Positions 1-8,056 of a stretch of 64,000 bases of DNA are shown one piece after another. Source of the DNA: Sphingomonas sp. DG1-23 (GTDB lineage: Bacteria; Pseudomonadota; Alphaproteobacteria; Sphingomonadales; Sphingomonadaceae); contig NZ_JAVAMA010000002.1 of assembly GCF_030730875.1 (NCBI RefSeq), positions 372,001 to 436,000 on the forward strand, in the 5' to 3' direction. The position numbers and the translations under genes were made by a program. Below the pieces are notes generated by a model. The model was given only the letters and a program-made list of their open reading frames with translations, was not told the origin of the DNA and searched no databases. How positions within the stretch are numbered: position 1 is the first letter of the stretch; the number at the start of each line of letters is the position of its first letter.

Positions 1-727
1 TTAACAGCCCGCTCACTGCGGCATAAGCCGATTCGAGCTCGAACTCGACCGGAACGATCAGGTCGGGATCGGCCTCGAGCCCGCTTTCGGCAAGCGCCTC
101 CTGATAGCCGCGCCGCCGCTGCATCGCTTCGGGATCGCTGCCGCCGAGGAACAGGATCCGCCGCCGCCCGAGCCGCGCCAGATGGCGCGTGGCGCGCCCG
201 CCGCCGAGCAGATTGTCCGAACCGATCGAGCAATAACGCTGCCCGGGCAATTGCGCGCCCCAGACCACGAAGCGGGCATTGGTCTCGGCCAGCCGGTTGA
301 ACTCTTCGTGGAGCATGCTCTGGCCGAGGAAGATCAGGCCGTCCGCACGGCTGGTGGTCGCCGCGACGATCAGATCGTCGAAGCTGGTGGGCGACGTATG
401 GCTGACGGTGAAGTCGCAGTCGCGCTCGCGCGCCGCCTCGCCGATATTGGCCAGCAATTCGAGGAAGAAGGGATGCGACAGCGGCAGCGGCCGCCCGCGC
501 ATCACCGGGGTGACGATCGCGATCGATCCCACCGCGCCGATCGGTCCCGCGGGCATGGTCGGCTTGAACGGATAGTCATGATCGCGCGCCAGCGCCCAGA
601 CGCGCTGCTTGGTGCGGGTGCTGATCAGCGGATGATCGTTGAGCGCGCGCGACACCGTCGACACCGACACGCCGGCCAGCGTCGCCAGATCCTGCAGGGT
701 GGTATTGTTGTTGCTATTGCTACCCAT
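1..727 (-). CDS. LacI-family transcriptional regulator (3' part outside window)
   Basis: The reading frame starts with ATG at 727 and runs off the left edge with no stop, giving 242 residues. The N-terminus (MGSNSNNNTTLQDLATLAGV) continues into SVSTVSRALNDHPLIS, the classic LacI helix-turn-helix plus hinge region. The last visible residues are still within the sugar-binding domain, so roughly 100 residues are missing. It is divergent from the MFS transporter at 775, with only 47 bp between the two starts, so it probably controls the transporter and the TonB receptor/GH97 genes beyond it. The ligand is presumably an alpha-glucoside, inferred from context only. The family assignment is secure; the target is not. 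Confidence 0.9.
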   Translation of the reverse strand, partial: MGSNSNNNTTLQDLATLAGVSVSTVSRALNDHPLISTRTKQRVWALARDHDYPFKPTMPAGPIGAVGSIAIVTPVMRGRPLPLSHPFFLELLANIGEAARERDCDFTVSHTSPTSFDDLIVAATTSRADGLIFLGQSMLHEEFNRLAETNARFVVWGAQLPGQRYCSIGSDNLLGGGRATRHLARLGRRRILFLGGSDPEAMQRRRGYQEALAESGLEADPDLIVPVEFELESAYAAVSGLL

Positions 728-774
728 CGGACCCAGACTGACGGCAGTGCCGAACACGGCCTTAGTAGCGCATC

Positions 775-2304
775 GTGAGGGGGACTTTGCAAGCGATCAG
801 AAAGCGATCGGCCCGCGCCGGCGGTTCGGATCGCGTCGCCCGAGGGCGTCCCGCCGTCTGGCACCTCTGGAATATGTGCATCGGCCTGTTCGGCGTGCAG
901 ATCGTCTGGGGCCTGCAGAACGTCAACACCAGCCGGATATTCCAGACGCTCGGCGCCGATGTCGACGAGCTCGCCCTGTTGTGGATCGCGGCGCCGATCA
1001 CCGGACTGCTGGTCCAGCCCGTCGTCGGGCATCTGAGCGACCGGACCTGGGGCCGGCTGGGGCGACGGCGGCCCTATATTCTCGCGGGCGCCCTGCTCAC
1101 CGCGCTGGCGCTGCTGGCGATGCCGAGCGTGACCACCTTGTGGTCGGCCTGTGTCATGCTGTGGGTGCTCACCGCCTCGATCAACATCGCGATGGAGCCG
1201 TTTCGCGCGCTGGTGGCGGATACCTTGCCCGAGCCGCAGCGCACTTCGGCCTTCGCGCTGCAGGTGTTCTTCATCGGCGCGGGCGCGGTGTTCGCCTCGG
1301 CGCTGCCATGGATGCTGACCAACTGGTTCGGCGTGCGGGGAGGGGGCGATACCGTCGCCGCAGCCTATGCCACCGGCGCGGTGCTGCTGCTGGTGACGGT
1401 CGGCTGGTCGGTGGCGACCACCTCGGAGCGCCCGCCTGAGGCATTGGCTGCCGGCCCCGCCGATATCGCGCATCCCGAGGCGCCGAGCGAACGCGGCGCT
1501 GCCGCCTTGCTCTGGAGTGGCGTCGGCTGGACATCGGGCGGGGCCTTGATCGCGGCGCTCACCCTGGTGTTGCAGCCGCCGCGCGAGCTCTATCTGATCG
1601 CGGGGATCGCGGCGGTGTTCGGGCTGCTACAGCTGGCTGCGGTGGCGCTGCGCCGGAGCGGGCGCACCTCGATCGGCATGGTCGTGATCGTCGAGGACAT
1701 CCTCCACATGCCGCTGGTGCTCAAGCGGCTGGCGCTGGTCCAGTTCTTCACCTGGTTCGGGATGTTCGCGCTCTGGGTCTATGCGATTCCGGCGGTCGCC
1801 GCGCTCGATCCGGTCAGTCGTGATCCCGCCTCGCCCGGCTATGCCCGCAGCGCCGACTGGGTCGGCATGTTGTTCGCGGAGTATAACGCCGTCGCCGCAC
1901 TGGTCGCGCTGGTGCTCCCCGCGATCGCCCGCCGGGTGGGCCGCCGCGCCTGTCACGCCTTGTGCCTGACCTGCGGCGCACTGGGGCTGCTTGGTTTCGC
2001 GACCTTCGCGCGGGCCGGCGATCTCTGGCTGCCGGCGATCGGAATCGGCGTGGCCTGGGCGGCGATCCTGTCCTTGCCCTATGCGATGCTGTCGGACGGC
2101 GTCCCGGCGCGGAAGATGGGCGTCTATATGGGCATTCACAACATCTTCATCGTGCTGCCCCAGCTCGTTGCCGCCGCTACGCTCGGCGCGTTGGTGCGGA
2201 TCCCGTTCGGCGGCGCTCCCGGTGGAGCTCTGACCGGCGCCGCGGTGGCGCTGGCGATAGGTGCCTGTTTGGCGCTCACCATTCCAAGGGCGTCGCCCGT
2301 CTAA
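775..2304 (+). CDS. MFS sugar transporter (SLC45/GPH-like)
   Basis: Inner-membrane major facilitator of about 509 residues with roughly twelve hydrophobic segments. The first segment ([17 protein letters not shown]) is followed by [11 protein letters not shown], typical of the SLC45/GPH-type sugar:cation symporters. The loop [16 protein letters not shown] is the MFS loop 2-3 motif. It probably carries maltose or maltooligosaccharides released by the neighbouring GH97 enzyme. The start is uncertain: GTG at 775 is the furthest-upstream start; TTG at 787 is possible because AGGGGG precedes it, though too closely. The stop codon overlaps a palindrome at 2304-2317 that may be an operator for the next gene. 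Confidence 0.88.
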   Translation: MRGTLQAIRKRSARAGGSDRVARGRPAVWHLWNMCIGLFGVQIVWGLQNVNTSRIFQTLGADVDELALLWIAAPITGLLVQPVVGHLSDRTWGRLGRRRPYILAGALLTALALLAMPSVTTLWSACVMLWVLTASINIAMEPFRALVADTLPEPQRTSAFALQVFFIGAGAVFASALPWMLTNWFGVRGGGDTVAAAYATGAVLLLVTVGWSVATTSERPPEALAAGPADIAHPEAPSERGAAALLWSGVGWTSGGALIAALTLVLQPPRELYLIAGIAAVFGLLQLAAVALRRSGRTSIGMVVIVEDILHMPLVLKRLALVQFFTWFGMFALWVYAIPAVAALDPVSRDPASPGYARSADWVGMLFAEYNAVAALVALVLPAIARRVGRRACHALCLTCGALGLLGFATFARAGDLWLPAIGIGVAWAAILSLPYAMLSDGVPARKMGVYMGIHNIFIVLPQLVAAATLGALVRIPFGGAPGGALTGAAVALAIGACLALTIPRASPV

Positions 2305-2317
2305 TGCAACATTGCAT
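2304..2317. promoter_or_regulatory. candidate LacI-type operator
   Basis: ATGCAACATTGCAT is an inverted repeat, ATGCAA-CA-TTGCAT, with perfect 6-bp arms. It lies at the start of the 183-bp region ahead of the TonB-dependent receptor gene. The size and symmetry fit a LacI-family operator, and the likely binder is the partial regulator at 1-727. This is inference from symmetry and position. Confidence 0.45.
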
Positions 2318-2381
2318 AAAAGTTTTCGAGATGAGGGTGGCGTGCAAGGGATTGCGCTCTAGAGGAAGGCGCAAAATAGCC

Positions 2382-2391
2382 ACTTGCAAGT
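2382..2391. promoter_or_regulatory. TGCAA-type palindrome in receptor promoter region
   Basis: ACTTGCAAGT is a perfect 10-bp palindrome within a short region rich in TGCAA/TTGCR words (2305-2420). It shares its TTGCAA core with the palindrome at 2304-2317 and lies about 100 bp upstream of the receptor start. It may be a second operator site. Confidence 0.35.
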
Positions 2392-2487
2392 TGTGCAAAC
2401 TTACGCAATTTAATGCAACCGAGAGGGGCAGCGCTGAGCTGTGCCCGAACCGCATCCGCGAAAAGCGGAGCACATGGGGAGGTATGC

Positions 2488-5400
2488 ATGACGGACAATC
2501 TTTCGACGCGTCGGTTCCGCGCGCTGCAGGGCGGCGTTTCGCTCTGCGCGCTGATCGCATTCGGCGCCGTATCGGCCGCGCAGGCGCAGACCCAGCCGGA
2601 AACGGCACAGGTCGAGGGCGATGCCACGCAGGAAGGGGGCGACATCGTCGTGGTCGGCGTGCGCGCCGCGCTCGATACCTCGCAGAACATCAAGAAGAAT
2701 TCCGACACCTTCGTCGACTCGATCACCGCCACCGACATCGGCGCCTTCCCGGACAAGTCGGCGGCCGAGGCGCTCCAGCGCGTGCCCGGCATCACCGTGA
2801 GCCGGCTCCAGTCCGCCGACGACAGCACTCACCCGTCGGGCGAGCCCACGGGCGTGCTGATCCGCGGGCTCACCCAGGTGCGCACCGAGTTCAACGGGCG
2901 CGACAGCTTCTCGGCCGATTCGGCGCGCGGGCTCCAGTTCAACGACGTTTCGCCCGAATTGCTGGCCGGCGTCGACGCCTACAAGAACCAGACCGCCGAG
3001 ATGATCGAGGGCGGGCTGGCCGGCACGGTCAATCTGCGCACGCGCCTGCCGTTCGACCAGAAGGGGCTGCTGGTCACCGGCAATTTCCGGATGAACTATG
3101 GCGACCGCTCGGACCGCTGGACCCCCGAATTCTCGGGGCTGATCAGCAACGTCTTCGAGACCCCGATCGGTCGCTTCGGCCTGCTCGCCAGCTATGCCGA
3201 GAGCAAGGTGGTCACGCGCACCGAGAGCGTGATCATGGACAAGATCGACACTTATTGCAGCGCCGGTTTCGGCACCGCGACCGCGGGCACGGTGAATTCG
3301 GACGGCAGCGTCGCCTGCGCCGCCAATCCCTTCGGCGGCACGGGCTTCCGCTACGCGCCCGACGGCATCCGCTATTCGGAAGTGGATTATGACCGCAAGC
3401 GCCGCGGCATCGCGCTCGCCGCGCAATATGAGAATAATGGCGGGACCGTCCGCGCGACGCTGCAATATGTCGACTCGCACTATCGCAACGCATGGTTCGA
3501 GCGCGCCAGCCACACGATCCTCGACGGCAATTATTTCGGCACGCCGGCCTTCAATCCGCGCACCTCGACCAATCTCGGGCCGGCGGACGGCTCGGGCGCT
3601 CTGGTGTTCGGTTCGAACGGGATGCTCCAGTCGGGCGTTCTGACCCAGGGACATGGCAGCTTCAGCGGCACCTGGGAGAGCACTCAGGCCGCGATCAATG
3701 CCGGGTCGGCCATCCCCGGCGTGCCCTTCGTCAACAATTGCGCCGCGCCGTCGGTCTGCACCACGCTGCGCGACGGTCTGTATCTGCAGAACGAGGCGCG
3801 CAATTTCGCGCATCGCGAGGGCACGCGCGACTTTTCCGGCAATCTCAAATGGGACGTGTCGGACCAGCTGCACGCCAATTTCGACGTGCAATATATCGAC
3901 GCATCGACCTATAATAACGACATCCTGGTCGCCGCCGGATCGATGGCGAATTTCCAGTACAGCACCAACGAAGACGGCACCCCTCAGGTCGCACTGTTGC
4001 CGGGTTCGAACGTCAATTATGCCGCGGGCGGTCTCGCCAACCCGCACAATTACTGGATCCCGTTCATCCAGGGCCATGTCGAGGACAATGACGCCAACGA
4101 ATTGGCGCTGCGCGGCGACCTCGAATATGAATTCGGCGGGGACGGCTGGTTCGACTCGGTCAAGGCCGGCGTGCGCTATGCCGACCGCAAGCAGAATGTC
4201 CGCTATTCGACGTTCAACTGGACGCCGATCGCCGCGAACTGGAACTGCAACGGCCCGGGATTCAACGCCGACAACACCACCGGCGGCGCCTATCCCACCA
4301 ATAGCGGCAATTGCGCGGGCAATACCGGGCATCCCGACTTCAAGGGCTATGGCGCCGGGATCTGGGAATCCTATTCGATGGGCGAATTCTATGACGGGAA
4401 GGTTTTCCCGAATGGGCCGCTCGTCTTCCTCAACCGCGACACGCTGAAGGATTTCGGCAAGCTGATCGGCGCGCTGGGCGGTGCGGCCACCAATTCTCCC
4501 GTCGGGACCGGCTACACCGCGATCTGCGACCGGCCCGAGGCGACGGTCGACGACTGCTTTACTCCGGGCGAAGTGCTCAAGGTTCGCGAGCAGACCGAGG
4601 CGGCGTATCTGATGCTGCGCTTCGGCGGCGACGACAAGACGATCGGCGGGATGAGCGTGGTCGGCAATGTCGGCCTGCGCGTGGTCCGGACGCGCGAGAC
4701 CAGCGAAGGCAGTCTCGCCTTTCCGGCGAGCAACATCTTCGACAATCTGCCGGCTTGCGGCACCCCGCTGAGCGGCAACAACATCGTCAATCCGAGCTGC
4801 TATCTCACGCCGCAGATCCGCGCCTTCGCCAATGGCGGCTTCACGCCCGACACCTACAAGGCATCGAGCACCGAATGGCTGCCGAGCTTCAATGTCCGGT
4901 TCGGGCTCGACGACAGGAGCTTCCTCCGCTTCGCTTATTCACGGGCGATGTCGCGTCCCGATATCGGCTTCCTGCGCAACACCGTTGCGATCAATGCGCC
5001 GATCCTCAACACCACCCCGGACTCGCCGTACATCGTCTATAATTCGCCGACCGCGGCGCACACCGCGGCGAACGTCACCGGCTATAATTTCGTGTTCCAG
5101 GCCAATGCCGGCAATGCCGCGCTCCAGCCGATCACCGCCGACCAGTTCGACCTGTCGTTCGAGCATTATATGGGTCGCAGCAGCTCGTTCACGCTCACCG
5201 GCTTTTACAAGAAGCTCAACGGCAGCATCAGCTTCGGCCAGTTTGCGCGCAGCTTCACCAACAACGGGTCGACCCAGACCGTGCAGATCCTCGGGCCGGC
5301 CAATTCGGAGGACGGCGGGAAGCTGATGGGCGTCGAGGCGGGGTTCCAGACCTTCTTCGATTTCCTGCCGGGACTGCTCAGCGGCCTCGGCACGCAGCTG

Positions 5401-5895
5401 AACTACACCTATGTCCACCAGTCGGACATCGACAACTCGAACCTGCTCAATGCTTCGTCGAGCGCCAATCTCGGCGCGGTCGGCGCGGGGCAGCCGGCGC
5501 TGGGCGGCGCCGGATCGGTGATCGACTCGCACCAGTTGGCCGGCATCTCGAAGCATACGTTCAATGCGGTCGCGCTCTACGAGAAGGGCCCGGTGGGCTT
5601 TCGCCTCGCCTATAATTGGCGCTCGCGCTACCTGACCCAGAATCTCGATTGCTGCATCGGCCTGCCGGTGTTCCAGAAGGCTGCGGGCTATCTCGACGGA
5701 TCGCTGCGGCTTTCGGTCAACCGCTTCCTCGAATTGTCGGTCGACGCGTCGAACCTGCTCAATACGAAGAGCGTGTACCAGCAGCAGATCTTCGGCGACT
5801 CTCCGGCAACCCCGGGCGCGCGGCCGGTCTATCTCGACTCGGCGTGGAGCCGTGTCGATCGCCGTTTCCAGTTCGGCGTCCGCGCCAAGTTCTGA
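2488..5895 (+). CDS. TonB-dependent receptor (TonB-Xanth-Caul type)
   Basis: Outer-membrane, TonB-energised importer of 1135 residues. ATG at 2488 is preceded by GGGGAGG at 2477-2483, which decides the start over in-frame codons further up. A signal peptide ends at about AAQAQ (residues 27-31), followed by the TonB-box region (GGDIVVVGVRAALD) and a plug with DIGAFPDKSAAEALQRVPGI, the hallmark of the TonB-Xanth-Caul group of Xanthomonas and Caulobacter. The rest reads as alternating strand segments of a 22-strand barrel. The C-terminus (RFQFGVRAKF) ends in Phe, as outer-membrane barrels do. It is followed by GH97 after 73 bp, so the two probably form an operon that imports and cleaves alpha-glucans or maltooligosaccharides. 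Confidence 0.95.
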   Translation: MTDNLSTRRFRALQGGVSLCALIAFGAVSAAQAQTQPETAQVEGDATQEGGDIVVVGVRAALDTSQNIKKNSDTFVDSITATDIGAFPDKSAAEALQRVPGITVSRLQSADDSTHPSGEPTGVLIRGLTQVRTEFNGRDSFSADSARGLQFNDVSPELLAGVDAYKNQTAEMIEGGLAGTVNLRTRLPFDQKGLLVTGNFRMNYGDRSDRWTPEFSGLISNVFETPIGRFGLLASYAESKVVTRTESVIMDKIDTYCSAGFGTATAGTVNSDGSVACAANPFGGTGFRYAPDGIRYSEVDYDRKRRGIALAAQYENNGGTVRATLQYVDSHYRNAWFERASHTILDGNYFGTPAFNPRTSTNLGPADGSGALVFGSNGMLQSGVLTQGHGSFSGTWESTQAAINAGSAIPGVPFVNNCAAPSVCTTLRDGLYLQNEARNFAHREGTRDFSGNLKWDVSDQLHANFDVQYIDASTYNNDILVAAGSMANFQYSTNEDGTPQVALLPGSNVNYAAGGLANPHNYWIPFIQGHVEDNDANELALRGDLEYEFGGDGWFDSVKAGVRYADRKQNVRYSTFNWTPIAANWNCNGPGFNADNTTGGAYPTNSGNCAGNTGHPDFKGYGAGIWESYSMGEFYDGKVFPNGPLVFLNRDTLKDFGKLIGALGGAATNSPVGTGYTAICDRPEATVDDCFTPGEVLKVREQTEAAYLMLRFGGDDKTIGGMSVVGNVGLRVVRTRETSEGSLAFPASNIFDNLPACGTPLSGNNIVNPSCYLTPQIRAFANGGFTPDTYKASSTEWLPSFNVRFGLDDRSFLRFAYSRAMSRPDIGFLRNTVAINAPILNTTPDSPYIVYNSPTAAHTAANVTGYNFVFQANAGNAALQPITADQFDLSFEHYMGRSSSFTLTGFYKKLNGSISFGQFARSFTNNGSTQTVQILGPANSEDGGKLMGVEAGFQTFFDFLPGLLSGLGTQLNYTYVHQSDIDNSNLLNASSSANLGAVGAGQPALGGAGSVIDSHQLAGISKHTFNAVALYEKGPVGFRLAYNWRSRYLTQNLDCCIGLPVFQKAAGYLDGSLRLSVNRFLELSVDASNLLNTKSVYQQQIFGDSPATPGARPVYLDSAWSRVDRRFQFGVRAKF

Positions 5896-5968
5896 GGACC
5901 CTCCTTCGCGCCGCCGCGATTACCCCGGCGGCGGCGCGTCCTTTTTCGGGCCCAGCAAAGGAATTCCC

Positions 5969-7987
5969 ATGCATTTTTGCCGTGCTGCCGTCTCGCTCGC
6001 CGTCCTCGCGCAGGGCATTGCCGCGGCCGAGGCGCGCGAATGCGCGCAGTCGCCGGGCAAAGCGATCGAACTCTGCGTCGAGGTCCGCGACGGCCGGGCG
6101 ACCTACGCAGTCAGCCGCCGCGGCACGCCGGTGCTGGCGCCGGGCGAATTGGGCCTCAGCTTTCAGGGCGAGCAGATCGCGCGCTTCGCCGCGCTCGCCA
6201 ATCCGCGCCGCAAGTCGGTCGACACCGATTGGGAGCAGCCCTGGGGCGAGCAGCGCGTGATCCGCGACCGGCACAACGAATTGACCGTCACGCTGAGTGG
6301 AGACACGCCGCTCAACCGCGCGGTCGACGTCACTTTCCGCATCTTCGACGACGGCATCGGCCTGCGCTACGGCTATGGCGCCATCGCGGCCGGGCAGGCA
6401 GTCAAGGTCGCTGCTGACCGCACCCAGTTCCGCCCCGTCGGGCGGCAGCAAGCCTGGTGGTATCAGGCGCTCGGCCAGGAGCGCGACGAATATCTCTACA
6501 CTCAGACCGACGCCCGCCGGATCACCCTCGCCGAGACGCCGCTGACGCTGAAGGGCGACAACGGCGTCTATCTGTCGTTCCACGAAGCGGCGTTGGTCGA
6601 CTTTCCCAGCATGCTGCTCGCCGGCAGTGGTACGGGAACGCTCACTGCCTCGCTGATGCCGGCACCCGACGGCAGTGCCGCGGAGAAGACCGGGCCGTTC
6701 ACCACGCCGTGGCGGACGGTGTTGATCGGCGATTCCCCCGCGGCGCTGGCCGACAGCAGGATCGAGCTCAATCTCAACGAGCCCAACAGGCTGGGCGACG
6801 TTTCGTGGTTCAAGCCCGGCAAATATGTCGGGATCTGGTGGGAGATGCACCTCAACCACTCGACCTGGGGCAGCGGCTGGCGCCATGGCGCCAACACCGC
6901 CAATGTGAAACGTTATATCGACTTCGCCGCGAAGAACGGCTTCGGCGGGGTGCTCGTCGAAGGCTGGAACCAGGGCTGGGACGGCGACTGGATCGCCAAT
7001 GGCGAGAAGTTCAGCTTCACGCGCGCCTATCCCGATTTCGATGCGCCGGCGCTTGCGGCCTATGCGCGCCCTAAGGGGGTCCGGCTGATCGGGCACAACG
7101 AGACCGCCGGTGCGGTCGAGAATTACGAGGCGCAACTCGAGGATGCGATGGCGATGTACGCCGCGCTCGGCGTCGGCGTGGTCAAGACCGGCTATGTCCG
7201 CCACAGCGGCGAGATCGTCGATGCCCAGGGCGGCAAGCAATGGTTCGCCGGCCAATATATGGTGCGCCACCATCTCCGCGTCGTCGAGACCGCGGCGAAG
7301 CATCGCATCGCGATCGACGCGCACGAACCGGTCAAGGACACCGGCCTGCGGCGCACCTGGCCGAACATGGTCAGCCGCGAAGGCGCGCGCGGGCAGGAGT
7401 TCAACGCCTGGGGGGTGCCGACCAACCCGCCCGAGCATCTCACCATATTGCCGTTCACCCGGATGCTGGCCGGGCCGATGGATTTCACCCCCGGCATCTT
7501 CGATCTCGCGCATGGCCAGACCGAGCTGACCCGCCGGGTCCAGTCGACTTTGGCGACTCAGCTCGCCGAATATGTCGTGCTCTATTCGCCGGTGCAGATG
7601 GCCGCGGACTTGCCCGAAAATTACGAGGCGCGGCCCGATGCCTTCCAGTTCATCAAGGACGTGCCGACCGACTGGGAACAGTCGCGCACCCTCCAGGCCG
7701 AGATCGGCGATTATGTCGTCGTCGCGCGACAGGAGCGGGGTGGCGAGGACTGGTATCTCGGCGCGATCACCGACGAGAACGCCCGTGCGCTGCGCCAGCC
7801 ACTCAGCTTCCTCGCGCCGGGCGTGCGCTACGAAGCGCAAATCTATGCCGATGGCCCGCAGGCCGATTACCGCACCAATCCGCAGGCTTACAGAATTGAG
7901 AAGCGCGTGGTGACGCGCGTGGATGTGCTCGACCTTGCGCTCGCGCCCGGCGGGGGTACGGCGATCCGCTTTCGACGGATCCGCTGA
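5969..7987 (+). CDS. Glycoside hydrolase family 97 alpha-glucosidase
   Basis: Protein of 672 residues with a Sec signal peptide, probably periplasmic. ATG at 5969 has AAAGGA a few bases upstream. GH97 features: an N-terminal beta-sandwich, then a TIM barrel with KYVGIWWEMHLN, VEGWNQGWDGDW, HNETAG (about residue 375), DAHEPVKDTG (about 452) and REGARGQE (about 470). The Glu residues in HEPVK and REGARGQE match the inverting SusB-type alpha-glucosidases rather than the retaining alpha-galactosidase branch, which uses Asp. Expected to release glucose from alpha-glucosides or short malto-oligomers brought in by the receptor just upstream. Family assignment is firm, linkage preference inferred. 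Confidence 0.94.
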   Translation: MHFCRAAVSLAVLAQGIAAAEARECAQSPGKAIELCVEVRDGRATYAVSRRGTPVLAPGELGLSFQGEQIARFAALANPRRKSVDTDWEQPWGEQRVIRDRHNELTVTLSGDTPLNRAVDVTFRIFDDGIGLRYGYGAIAAGQAVKVAADRTQFRPVGRQQAWWYQALGQERDEYLYTQTDARRITLAETPLTLKGDNGVYLSFHEAALVDFPSMLLAGSGTGTLTASLMPAPDGSAAEKTGPFTTPWRTVLIGDSPAALADSRIELNLNEPNRLGDVSWFKPGKYVGIWWEMHLNHSTWGSGWRHGANTANVKRYIDFAAKNGFGGVLVEGWNQGWDGDWIANGEKFSFTRAYPDFDAPALAAYARPKGVRLIGHNETAGAVENYEAQLEDAMAMYAALGVGVVKTGYVRHSGEIVDAQGGKQWFAGQYMVRHHLRVVETAAKHRIAIDAHEPVKDTGLRRTWPNMVSREGARGQEFNAWGVPTNPPEHLTILPFTRMLAGPMDFTPGIFDLAHGQTELTRRVQSTLATQLAEYVVLYSPVQMAADLPENYEARPDAFQFIKDVPTDWEQSRTLQAEIGDYVVVARQERGGEDWYLGAITDENARALRQPLSFLAPGVRYEAQIYADGPQADYRTNPQAYRIEKRVVTRVDVLDLALAPGGGTAIRFRRIR

Positions 7988-8021
7988 TCGGGCGACCCGC
8001 GCCCGCGAGGGGGAAAAATAT

Positions 8022-8041
8022 CCTCCGGCCGAAGCCGGAGG
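8022..8041 (-). terminator. Intrinsic terminator for the receptor gene at 8057
   Basis: CCTCCGGC-CGAA-GCCGGAGG is an 8-bp stem with a 4-base loop between two convergent genes. On the minus strand it is followed by TATTTTT, so it terminates the receptor gene. On the plus strand no T-run follows, so termination of the GH97 gene there is less certain. Confidence 0.75.
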
Positions 8042-8056
8042 AGGAGGGGGCAGGGG

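Noticed and set aside
728..774. An operator between the first LacI gene and the MFS gene
   Set aside because: The 47-bp gap holds no convincing palindrome; the nearest candidate is at 2304-2317.
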